Below, piece by piece: positions 6,888 to 12,713 of a DNA stretch of 12,713 nt (its first letter is position 1; every line of letters starts with the position of its first letter). This stretch comes from Nitrospirota bacterium (lineage in GTDB: Bacteria; Nitrospirota; Nitrospiria; Nitrospirales; NS-4). The stretch spans positions 1 to 12,713 of the forward strand of contig VBON01000071.1 of NCBI GenBank assembly GCA_005877525.1. Direction: 5' to 3'. A model generated the notes under the pieces. The model ran no database searches. It was given only the letters and a program-made list of their open reading frames with translations, and had not been told where the DNA came from. Both the position numbers and the translations under genes were made by a program.

Positions 6888-7568
6888 ATGATAAGGGAAA
6901 TTACCCAGACGACGGGACGCCTTACTTCGCTGCTCGGGCTGTTTTTCCTCGTCATGTGTTGTTCGGGGACCAACGCCGTAGCCGAGAACATCTATAGCTT
7001 TATCGATGCCAACGGGGTGCCCAATTTCTCCAATGTCCCGGACGATCCCCGCTACAAGAAGTTGCACGTCCTGGGGCAGCCGGTTGTCCGGCTCAAGCCG
7101 GCGCCTTCTGCCCAGATGGTCCGCCAAGCGATCGCGGATAATTCCCAGCAGCACCGGGTGGACCCGGCGCTGGTTCGCGCCGTCATTAAGGCGGAGTCCT
7201 CCTTCAATGCGGGCGCCGTCTCCCGAAAAGGCGCCATGGGGTTGATGCAATTGATGCCGCAAACGGCGCTCTCGCTCCATCTATCGAACCCGTATGATCC
7301 CCAGCAGAATATCTCCGGCGGCGTGCGACATCTTCGGTATTTGTTGGATCGCTTCCAAGGAAATGTGCCGCTGGCATTGGCGGCCTATAACGCGGGCGAG
7401 ACCCGGGTCTCACGCGAAAGCCGGATCCCGCGCATCGGCGAGACGCGCGAATACGTACGGCGGGTTTTGCGCTACTACAAGGACTACCGGCAACAGGACC
7501 TGCGCACCCTTGCTTCTAGCGAAACCCGACCGCGCATCGCCGGCCTATCCTACGTCAGTTCAAACTGA
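6888..7568 (+). CDS. secreted lytic transglycosylase (SLT fold) with DUF4124-like N-terminus
   Basis: The 226-residue protein should cleave the MurNAc-GlcNAc bond of peptidoglycan in the periplasm, forming 1,6-anhydro ends. A signal peptide covers residues 1-32 (hydrophobic core 12-24, predicted cleavage AVA|EN). Residues 35-58 (IYSFIDANGVPNFSNVPDDP) resemble DUF4124, a short domain often fused to such enzymes. The catalytic domain spans about 78-203: Glu103 in VIKAESSFN is the expected catalytic acid, followed by GAMGLMQLMPQTA (115-127), AYNAGE (166-171) and a closing IPRIGETREYVRRV (180-193). All family hallmarks are present, so it should be active. The ATG has no ribosome-binding site but follows a near-ideal promoter, which suggests leaderless translation. 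It is not obviously tied to the ATP synthase genes downstream, which have their own likely promoter. Confidence 0.92.
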   Translation: MIREITQTTGRLTSLLGLFFLVMCCSGTNAVAENIYSFIDANGVPNFSNVPDDPRYKKLHVLGQPVVRLKPAPSAQMVRQAIADNSQQHRVDPALVRAVIKAESSFNAGAVSRKGAMGLMQLMPQTALSLHLSNPYDPQQNISGGVRHLRYLLDRFQGNVPLALAAYNAGETRVSRESRIPRIGETREYVRRVLRYYKDYRQQDLRTLASSETRPRIAGLSYVSSN

Positions 7569-7677
7569 CCTGTTCCGAATCCGCGCCAAGCCCTCCGCTC
7601 GTTAGCACTCAGCCGAGTTTCTTCCATACCGTATACGCGGTACCCTCGTTTCATGTAGAAACCCAACAAGCAAATCC

Positions 7678-7706
7678 TTGACATCTCTGCCGGGTTCTGT
7701 TTCAAT
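7678..7706 (+). promoter_or_regulatory. probable promoter of the atpI-atpB-atpE-atpF unit
   Basis: A perfect TTGACA (7678-7683) is followed after 17 nt by TTCAAT (7701-7706), a four-of-six -10 match. The predicted start near 7713 gives a leader of about 20 nt to the CTG at 7733. It would exclude ATG 7705 and CTG 7697 as starts. The rest of the 164-nt gap after the transglycosylase holds no gene I can support and only weak short inverted repeats. Confidence 0.45.
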
Positions 7707-7732
7707 GCGCGCGATTTTTCGGACACAGCAAG

Positions 7733-7942
7733 CTGAACGAACAGCCAAACGATTTCCGGAAAGGGCTTTCCCTCGCTGCGCGGATCGGCGTTGAGCTCGT
7801 CGCTGCCTTGATCGTCGGCGGGGGGCTGGGATACTTGGGTGATTGGTATTTCGGGATCAGCCCCTGGTTGACCGTCATCGGTCTCTTCCTCGGAATGTCC
7901 GCAGGCCTTTTGAATATCTATAGAATGGCGTCGCGTCTCTAA
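7733..7942 (+). CDS. atpI: AtpI/AtpZ-family protein of the F1Fo ATP synthase operon, apparent CTG start
   Basis: A 69-residue reading frame encodes NEQPNDFRKGLSLAARIGVE followed by two hydrophobic segments (about 19-38 and 44-63) with GGGLGYLGDWYFGISPW between them. This is the pattern of the AtpI/AtpZ proteins encoded at the head of ATP synthase operons, which help c-ring assembly or Mg2+ uptake. The frame contains no ATG, GTG or TTG between the upstream stop (7679-7681) and the conserved region. CTG 7733 is the best start: it gives the usual length and follows a predicted promoter. A one-base error in the T-run 7715-7719 could instead join the frame to ATG 7705. The TAA stop overlaps the atpB ATG (TAATG), so translation is probably coupled. 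The short gene is easily missed by gene finders. Confidence 0.8.
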   Translation: MNEQPNDFRKGLSLAARIGVELVAALIVGGGLGYLGDWYFGISPWLTVIGLFLGMSAGLLNIYRMASRL

Positions 7943-8700
7943 TGCAAGACAGTCCCCTCCATCCGTTTGAGTTGCATCCCTACATGCACATCTCTCTTTT
8001 TGGTCTCGATATTTCACTGAATAAGGCCGTGATCATGATGTGGGTCGTCATTGCCCTCGCCGCCTGGTTTTTGATTGCGGCCGGCCGACAGCGGCGGTTA
8101 ATTCCAACTCGGTTGCAGAGTGTCGCGGAGATGCTGGTCGAATTTCTTCGAGACATGATCCTCGATACGATGGGCAAAGCCGGGATGCGGTTTTTCCCGT
8201 TCATTGCGAGTCTGTTTATCTTCATCCTGTTCGCGAACCTGCTGGGACTCATTCCCGGGTCCTATACCGTCACCAGCCAGATCGTGGTCACCGCGGCATT
8301 TGCCCTGTTCGTCTACGCCATGAGTATTGTCGTGGGCTTCGCTTATCATGGTCTCAAGTTTCTCCACATTCTTATCCCCCCAGGAACTCCTCCGCTGCTG
8401 CTTCCGCTGATGATGCCGATTGAGCTTATCAGCCAACTGGCTCGCCCCTTCGCCTTGGCGGTCCGGCTCTTCGCCAACATGACGGCGGGCCACACGATAT
8501 TGGCCGTCTTGTTTGGCATGGCGCTCTCGTTGCCGCTGTTGATCGGCTGGCTCACGTTCGCCTTTACCGTCGCGATCTCGGTACTGGAGGTCGGCATCGC
8601 ATTTATTCAGGCGTACATTTTCACCATTTTGACCTGTGTCTATCTCGCGGGGATGCCATCAACCTTCACGGGCACGCGCAAGAAGCGCACTAGCGACTGA
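7942..8700 (+). CDS. atpB: ATP synthase Fo subunit a
   Basis: This is the 252-residue integral membrane subunit that forms the two proton half-channels beside the c-ring. Hydrophobic segments lie at about 28-47, 85-105, 112-134, 150-165, 180-208 and 210-238. The essential arginine is Arg175 in RPFALAVRLFANMTAGH (168-184), matching Arg210 of E. coli. Glu161 and Gln223 (GIAFIQAYIFTIL) are at the usual places in the other conserved helices. The ATG overlaps the atpI stop by one base. atpE follows after 22 nt with its own strong ribosome-binding site. Confidence 0.96.
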   Translation: MQDSPLHPFELHPYMHISLFGLDISLNKAVIMMWVVIALAAWFLIAAGRQRRLIPTRLQSVAEMLVEFLRDMILDTMGKAGMRFFPFIASLFIFILFANLLGLIPGSYTVTSQIVVTAAFALFVYAMSIVVGFAYHGLKFLHILIPPGTPPLLLPLMMPIELISQLARPFALAVRLFANMTAGHTILAVLFGMALSLPLLIGWLTFAFTVAISVLEVGIAFIQAYIFTILTCVYLAGMPSTFTGTRKKRTSD

Positions 8701-8722
8701 GGGAGCGAAAGGAGAATCGTGA

Positions 8723-8953
8723 ATGGATAGCGTAGCTGCTGCATTTGTGGGGATGGGCCTGGCGGCCGCCGGCTTCGCGGGGGCGGGCATCGGCATCGGC
8801 TTCATCTTTGGGAAAATGATTGAGGCGGTGGCACGCCAGCCGGAAGCTGAAGGCCGGATTGCCAAATATATGTGGATTGGGTTCGCGCTGGTGGAAGCGA
8901 TCGCCCTTTACGGGTTGGTCATTGCCTTCATCATCATGGGCCTGCGCAAATAG
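8723..8953 (+). CDS. atpE: ATP synthase Fo subunit c (proton-type)
   Basis: The 76-residue proteolipid has two hydrophobic helices joined by the conserved polar loop RQPE (38-41). The first helix carries the glycine-rich GAGIGIG motif (20-26), and the ion-binding carboxylate is Glu58 in ALVEAIALYG. Residues typical of Na+-coupled c subunits (Gln in helix 1, Ser after the Glu) are replaced by Phe27 and Ala59, so proton coupling is expected. AAAGGAG lies 8 nt before the ATG, consistent with the high expression needed for a multicopy ring subunit. Confidence 0.95.
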   Translation: MDSVAAAFVGMGLAAAGFAGAGIGIGFIFGKMIEAVARQPEAEGRIAKYMWIGFALVEAIALYGLVIAFIIMGLRK

Positions 8954-8962
8954 GAGTGCCCG

Positions 8963-9472
8963 ATGCCACAATTCGAAACTCATTTCTTCTCCTCTCTGAT
9001 TTTCTGGGAGATCATCTCCTTCGCGATTCTGTTGTTCCTCCTCTCCAAGTTCGCGTTTCCACGCATTCTTAGCACCCTGGACGAGCGGGAGCGGAAAATT
9101 CGGGAGACCATCGAAGCCGCCGAGCGGCAGCGGGCGGAAGCCGAGCGCCGCATGGCAGAGTACGAGGCCAAGATGAAGGCGGCCGAGAAGGCAGCGGAAG
9201 CGCTGGTGGAGCAGGCAAAGCTGCGGGCCCAGCATCTGTTGGAAGAGAATGAGCGACGGCTCACGCAAGAGGCGGAGCGGATCAGATCGAGCACGGCGCG
9301 CGAAATCGATCAGGAGCGGCGACGTGCGCTTGAGGACGTGCGCGCCTATGCCACTGAATTGGCGTTGCGAGTCGCCGAGAAATTGGTCGAGCGAAGCCTC
9401 ACCGATGCCGACCACAAACGCATGGCCGAGGAAACCCTGTCCGCCGTTGCCCGTGACTATGGGAAATCGTGA
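8963..9472 (+). CDS. atpF: ATP synthase Fo subunit b (peripheral stalk)
   Basis: The 169-residue protein has one N-terminal membrane helix (about 10-30, FFSSLIFWEIISFAILLFLL region), followed by a long charged coiled coil rich in Glu, Arg and Ala (about 40-150). It connects the Fo sector to F1 through subunit delta. TAGGAG, whose TAG is also the atpE stop, lies 6 nt before the ATG. The gene ends the unit: the next gene is on the other strand with stop codons 3 nt apart, and atpH, atpA, atpG, atpD and atpC are not present. Only one b-type gene is seen, so there is no b/b' pair here. Confidence 0.93.
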   Translation: MPQFETHFFSSLIFWEIISFAILLFLLSKFAFPRILSTLDERERKIRETIEAAERQRAEAERRMAEYEAKMKAAEKAAEALVEQAKLRAQHLLEENERRLTQEAERIRSSTAREIDQERRRALEDVRAYATELALRVAEKLVERSLTDADHKRMAEETLSAVARDYGKS

Positions 9473-9475
9473 CCG

Positions 9476-9787
9476 CTACTTTTTCTTTTTGCCGAAGACT
9501 TCGCCGAGCAACTCGGTCCATTCATTGCGCGGCAATGCGGGCATCGTGCTGATCTGAATGTGCCCCAGGGACGCGCTCTTCACCGCGGCTTTCATGGCCG
9601 CTTTGTTGTTGGGAAACTCCCAGATCGCTACAACGTCGTATTCGCCCAGGCAATAATAGGCGTTTACAAGCTTCCCGCCGAGCTCTTCGGCGTTGCGCTT
9701 GATGGTCTCGGACCGTGACACCCCTTGGTCCTTCATCGTCATGATGCCATCGCGAGTGAATTTCACGAGACTCACATAGACCGGCAT
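9476..9787 (-). CDS. GYD-domain protein
   Basis: The 103-residue protein matches the GYD family (Pfam GYD, a dimeric alpha/beta-barrel, ferredoxin-like fold): MPVYVSLVKFT at the start, EELGGKLVNAYYCLGEYDVV in the middle and a region ending HIQISTMPAL. The name-giving GYD is here GEYD. It ends in a lysine run (GKKKK). Function in this family is not established; members are small cytosolic proteins. A strong GAGGAGG is 6 nt before the ATG. It is 123 nt downstream of larE on the same strand, and its stop is 3 nt from that of convergent atpF. Confidence 0.85.
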   Translation of the reverse strand: MPVYVSLVKFTRDGIMTMKDQGVSRSETIKRNAEELGGKLVNAYYCLGEYDVVAIWEFPNNKAAMKAAVKSASLGHIQISTMPALPRNEWTELLGEVFGKKKK

Positions 9788-9808
9788 ACTTCGCCTCCTC
9801 TTGGAGTT

Positions 9809-9824
9809 GCCCGAAAAAGCGGGC
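9809..9824 (-). promoter_or_regulatory. hairpin in the leader of the GYD gene
   Basis: Minus strand GCCCG-CTTTTT-CGGGC forms a perfect 5-bp G/C stem with a U-rich loop. It lies 21 nt upstream of the start codon, just before the ribosome-binding site. No T-run follows the stem, so it is a poor intrinsic terminator; it may stabilise the leader. Confidence 0.35.
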
Positions 9825-9855
9825 CTGGGTTAACGGCATTTAAAACTGTGGAGGT

Positions 9856-9886
9856 ATTTTAGGCTTGCCGATGCGGGGAATTGCAA
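9856..9886 (-). promoter_or_regulatory. weak candidate promoter for the GYD gene
   Basis: Minus strand TTGCAA (9886-9881) and TAAAAT (9861-9856) resemble -35 and -10 boxes, but the spacer is 19 nt. If real, the leader would be about 60 nt and include the hairpin at 9809-9824. Otherwise the gene is read from the upstream M16-larE transcript. Confidence 0.3.
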
Positions 9887-9910
9887 CCAGGCTTTAGTGC
9901 TAGCCGTGCT

Positions 9911-10732
9911 TCAGGCGACAGACGCGCGGATAGTGCCGCCCTGCCGGTAACCGGCCGGGTCCAACGTGACACTATCAAAGCCGAGTTCCACAAGTCTCAG
10001 GGTGATCCGGTCTCCTATAACCGGCTGGAACAGACGGTCCAGCTCGTCCTGCGCCACTTCGACACGAGCCCGACCGGCATGATCCCGCACACGCACTTGA
10101 CGGAAGCCTTCGCTGAGCAGGAATGCTTCGGCCGCTTCAATTCGCTTGAGCCGGCTGAGTGTAATCAGCTCACCACGCGGGATACGCGACGACAAACAGG
10201 CGGCTGCCGGTTTGTCCCAGTTCGACAACCCCAGAAGCCGCCCGGCAGCCCGGATAGCGTCCTTACCGAGGCCGGCCTCGAGTAAAGGGCTGCGTACCCC
10301 ATACTCGCGCGCAGCCTTCATTCCCGGACGGTCATCGCCGAGATCATCGAGGTGGGTCCCGTCGCAGACATGTGCGAAACCAAGGCGTCTCGCGAGCGGC
10401 ACGAGCGCCGAATACAGGTCTGTCTTGCACCGGTAGCATCGGGTGACCGTATTGCGAACAAACTCGGCATCGCGTAACTGGTCCGTGTTGTGGATCAGGT
10501 GCTGGACACCGATGTCCCGGCAAAGCTGACGCGTCAAATCGAGTTCCAGCGCGGGAAATGTCGCAGAAACGGCGGTCACGGCGAGGGCGCGGTCTCCGAG
10601 GGTATCGTGCGCGAGCTTGACAACCAGCGTACTATCGATGCCGCCCGAGAAGGCGATGAGGGCCGAGCCCAGCCGGGAGACCACTTCTCGCAACCGCTCG
10701 ACCGCGGCGGTATGTTGACTGAGGTCGTTCAC
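9911..10732 (-). CDS. larE: ATP-dependent sacrificial sulfur transferase LarE (iron-sulfur type by cysteine pattern)
   Basis: LarE is a PP-loop enzyme that adenylates the nicotinate-derived carboxylates of the nickel-pincer cofactor of lactate racemase and adds sulfur. The 273-residue product has the PP-loop SGGIDST (29-35), the sulfur-site cysteine Cys179 in ACLSSRIPRGE, and a CYRC motif (Cys99, Cys102). LarE of Lactobacillus plantarum sacrifices the sulfur of one cysteine (Cys176). A second type, with three cysteines binding a [4Fe-4S] cluster, avoids this, and the three cysteines here fit that type. The GTG start (10732) overlaps the stop of the M16 gene upstream by 4 nt (GTGA), so the two are coupled. 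larA, larB and larC are not in the window. The broader NAD/GMP-synthase-like PP-loop family is a fallback, but the CLSSR context is distinctive. Confidence 0.9.
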   Translation of the reverse strand: MNDLSQHTAAVERLREVVSRLGSALIAFSGGIDSTLVVKLAHDTLGDRALAVTAVSATFPALELDLTRQLCRDIGVQHLIHNTDQLRDAEFVRNTVTRCYRCKTDLYSALVPLARRLGFAHVCDGTHLDDLGDDRPGMKAAREYGVRSPLLEAGLGKDAIRAAGRLLGLSNWDKPAAACLSSRIPRGELITLSRLKRIEAAEAFLLSEGFRQVRVRDHAGRARVEVAQDELDRLFQPVIGDRITLRLVELGFDSVTLDPAGYRQGGTIRASVA

Positions 10733-12102
10733 TGGACGATCTCGGGGCTGATCTTCGCCTCAGCCTCCTTGGCCACGACAACCAAGGCATAGGCATCGGG
10801 ATGTAAATACTTTTGAGCGACTCGAAGGACATCCTCTTTGGTCACCGCTATAATGGCTTTGGGGTAATCATCAAAGTAGCTCAGGCCAAGGCCATGCAAC
10901 TCGATCAGGGTCAGCAAGGCCGCGAGCTTCACGGTGGTGTCCAGCCGTAACGGAAAGCTGCCCACTAAATAGGCCTTTGCGTCGGCCAATTCCTGATCGC
11001 TGACGGGCTCGGTCCGGATACGCTTGATCTCCTCGATCACGCTCATGATGGCTTGCTTGGCGGCCGCGTTGCGGGTCTGCAGACGCACGGTAAAGGGGCC
11101 CGGCATCACGTTCGCCTGGAACCCGCTATCCACGTCATACACGAGGCCAAGCTCGTCTCGAATCCGATTGACCAGGCGCGAGGAAAATCCGCCGCCGCCG
11201 AGAATATAATTCATGACCGACACGGCATAAAAGTCGGGATTTTTCCGCTCGATCCCTACATGGCCCAGGATAATGTTGGCCTGCGTGAGGTCTTTATCGA
11301 TGACCTTTAACGTCGAGTGCGTGAGAGACGCCGGTGGAGAGAAGTGGTCCGACGGAGGATTCTTCTGGGCCCAGGCCCCGAAATATTTTTTCACGAGTTC
11401 GAGCGCCTCGTTGTTGCGGATGTCGCCCACGATGGCGATGATCGCGCTGTTGGGATGATAGTAGGCGCGATGGAACTCCATCAGGTCTTTACGACTTATA
11501 TGGGAGACGGTCTTCTCGGTCCCATTGGCGGGACGACGGTAGGGGTGGCCTTGGAACACAATGGTGTCAAACGCCTTGCCGGCGATGATGCCCGGCTGCT
11601 CTCGTTCTCCCTGGAGCTCGCCTAAGACCTGGCTGCGCACGCGCTCGACCTCCCGTTCGGGAAAGACGGGATGCAGGAGGGCATCTGCAAGGAGGGTAAA
11701 GCCGAGGTCCACATTTTTTCTGAGCACGCGCAGCGTGCCGGTGGTGAAGTCTTCGGTGCCGGCAAAGGCCAGTTCGCTGCCGATAAACTCGATCTGTTGG
11801 GCGATTTGAGTCGATGTTCGAGTCTTGGTCCCCTCGTCCAGCATCTGCGCGACCATCGACGATAATCCCGCCAGGGTGTCCGGATCATGCACGGCTCCAG
11901 CCTTCACCATCACGTTGACGGTAATGATAGGCAGAGAGGGCTGATCCAAGGTCACGACGGTGAGGCCGTTCGGCAGGACCGTCCGGGAAGGCTTTATTTC
12001 TGCGGCCAGGCATTCGCCGACGATGAAAATCGCCAGGAGAAGGATCCAGGCGGGGAACCCAGTCCGCAGACAAACAGCGCCTTGGCAAGGCTTGGCCGAC
12101 AT
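10729..12102 (-). CDS. M16 peptidase-like protein without zinc motif (non-catalytic partner)
   Basis: The 457-residue protein has a signal peptide (hydrophobic core about 18-32, likely cleavage CLAA|EI) and two M16 domains. In the first domain, where active enzymes have HxxEH, it reads GLSSMVAQML (79-88), with Ser82, Ala85 and Gln86 in place of His, Glu and His, so it should not hydrolyse peptides by itself. The second domain keeps the substrate-binding arginine and tyrosine (GGGGFSSRL, Arg309; LGLVYDV, Tyr322). This is the usual arrangement of periplasmic M16B pairs, where this subunit completes the active site of a zinc-binding partner. The gene before it on this strand (12102-12713) is that partner; they overlap by one base (TGATG). 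Downstream it overlaps larE by 4 nt, making a tight operon. Confidence 0.9.
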   Translation of the reverse strand: MSAKPCQGAVCLRTGFPAWILLLAIFIVGECLAAEIKPSRTVLPNGLTVVTLDQPSLPIITVNVMVKAGAVHDPDTLAGLSSMVAQMLDEGTKTRTSTQIAQQIEFIGSELAFAGTEDFTTGTLRVLRKNVDLGFTLLADALLHPVFPEREVERVRSQVLGELQGEREQPGIIAGKAFDTIVFQGHPYRRPANGTEKTVSHISRKDLMEFHRAYYHPNSAIIAIVGDIRNNEALELVKKYFGAWAQKNPPSDHFSPPASLTHSTLKVIDKDLTQANIILGHVGIERKNPDFYAVSVMNYILGGGGFSSRLVNRIRDELGLVYDVDSGFQANVMPGPFTVRLQTRNAAAKQAIMSVIEEIKRIRTEPVSDQELADAKAYLVGSFPLRLDTTVKLAALLTLIELHGLGLSYFDDYPKAIIAVTKEDVLRVAQKYLHPDAYALVVVAKEAEAKISPEIVQ

Positions 12103-12713
12103 CAGCGGGCCGGCTCCAGCGGTACCAGGATGCCGGTCGTCAGCGCATCGGGAACTAAATATTGACGGGCGACCCGCACGACATCTTCCTGCGTGACCTT
12201 GTGCAGATTCTCGACATAGTTCGCAACGTATGGCCAGCCTGCGCCCACCGTTTCGGCCGTTCCTAACAACATCGCCTGCCGGAATATGGAATCCTGCTCG
12301 AAGACGTGGCGCGCTTCCACCTGGTTCTTCGCTTTCTGCATCTCGGTGGCGCTGGGCCCCTCTTTCTTGAGGCGATCAATCTCCACCAAGAGCGCTTTCT
12401 CGACCTCGTCGATCTTTGACCCGGGCTTCACAACGGCATAGATACTGTACAGCTCAGGGTCGGCCGACAGCTCGCTGTAGCTGGCTCCGACGGCCAGAGC
12501 GAGCTTCTTCCGGTAGACAAGCGCGTCGTGCAGGCGGGAACTCTTCCCGGACGAGAGAATGTTTTCGAGCACCGCCAGCGCATGCACGTCCGGATTCCTA
12601 AAGTTAGGCACCTTGTAGCCGAGGTAGATGAACGGTAATTGCGCCTCGCGCTTGACGACAATGCGCCGTTCCCCTTTCTGTGGCGGATCGACGATCTGCT
12701 CAAAGGGAGGAAG
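12102..12713 (-). CDS. M16 peptidase, C-terminal part (runs off right edge)
   Basis: The last 203 residues are an M16 C-terminal domain: QLPFIYLGYKVPNFRNPDVH, then LENILSSGKSSRLHDALV and LALAVGASYSEL, then a helical region and a final VARQYLVPDALTTGILVP. The Ser-Ser-Arg-Leu and Ser-Tyr context matches the arginine/tyrosine region of the family. The zinc-binding HxxEH motif, signal peptide and promoter would lie beyond the right edge. Its likely role is the catalytic partner of the degenerate M16 protein encoded next. Its stop codon shares one base with the next start (TGATG). An internal GTG at 12611 is not the true start because the homologous sequence continues upstream to the edge. Confidence 0.88.
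   Translation of the reverse strand, partial: LPPFEQIVDPPQKGERRIVVKREAQLPFIYLGYKVPNFRNPDVHALAVLENILSSGKSSRLHDALVYRKKLALAVGASYSELSADPELYSIYAVVKPGSKIDEVEKALLVEIDRLKKEGPSATEMQKAKNQVEARHVFEQDSIFRQAMLLGTAETVGAGWPYVANYVENLHKVTQEDVVRVARQYLVPDALTTGILVPLEPAR

Noticed and set aside
7608..7626. Possible intrinsic terminator after the transglycosylase
   Set aside because: ACTC-AGCC-GAGT followed by a short T-rich stretch has only a 4-bp stem and no real T-run.
7705..7800. ATG 7705 frame as an independent small gene
   Set aside because: It stops after about 30 codons, has no recognisable sequence, and its ATG overlaps the predicted -10 box. It matters only as a possible atpI start if the T-run has an error.
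8690..9415. 241-codon minus-strand ORF antisense to atpE and atpF
   Set aside because: It lies entirely over well-supported ATP synthase genes, has no recognisable motif or ribosome-binding site, and is explained by codon bias in the charged atpF coiled coil.
9881..10285. 134-codon plus-strand ORF antisense to larE
   Set aside because: It covers larE, which is well supported by its motifs, and shows no family features.
1..12713. Mobile elements, CRISPR arrays, tRNA or rRNA genes
   Set aside because: No transposase, integrase, regularly spaced repeats or cloverleaf-like sequence was seen; gaps are short and nearly all DNA is housekeeping coding sequence.

Overview
The window looks like a stretch of chromosome from a Gram-negative, moderately GC-rich bacterium. 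The gene types suggest Nitrospirota or a similar deep-branching phylum, but that placement is an inference from general resemblance, not a match I could run. It is densely coded housekeeping DNA. I see no insertion sequences, phage genes, CRISPR array, tRNA or rRNA. No gap without a gene exceeds about 170 bases, and every gap over 100 bases holds recognisable promoter elements or is described below.

Layout. (1) 1-745, minus strand: the N-terminal part of an MsbA-like ABC exporter running off the left edge, preceded by a 31-residue, extremely basic protein of the bS22/AURKAIP1-COX24 ribosomal family. (2) 883-5404, plus strand: a four-gene transcription unit encoding a small exported or lipoprotein-like protein, L-aspartate oxidase (nadB), aminodeoxychorismate synthase component I (pabB) and a class IV aminotransferase, probably the partner aminodeoxychorismate lyase. 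It joins the first step of NAD synthesis with p-aminobenzoate/folate synthesis. (3) 5363-6715, minus strand: a CNNM/CorC-type membrane protein with CBS domains, convergent with and overlapping the aminotransferase. (4) 6888-7568, plus strand: a secreted lytic transglycosylase with an N-terminal DUF4124-like segment. (5) 7733-9472, plus strand: the Fo half of the ATP synthase, atpI-atpB-atpE-atpF, ending without any F1 genes. (6) 9476-12713, minus strand: an M16 peptidase pair (active-type partner cut by the right edge, plus a partner without the zinc motif), then larE, then a small GYD-domain protein.

Main points of interest. pabB is split between two reading frames by a perfect 7-bp tandem duplication (CTTGCTG twice, 3199-3212). 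Removing one copy restores a continuous 487-residue protein with the expected LLESG motif. Two genes for exported proteins (883 and 6888) have a -10 box exactly 10 nt before their ATG, which predicts leaderless mRNAs. The atpI gene has no ATG, GTG or TTG start in frame and seems to begin at a CTG. LarE carries a CxxC pair plus the conserved sulfur-site cysteine, the pattern expected of the iron-sulfur type. I see no clear previously undescribed multi-gene system; the novelty is at the level of gene expression and gene integrity.
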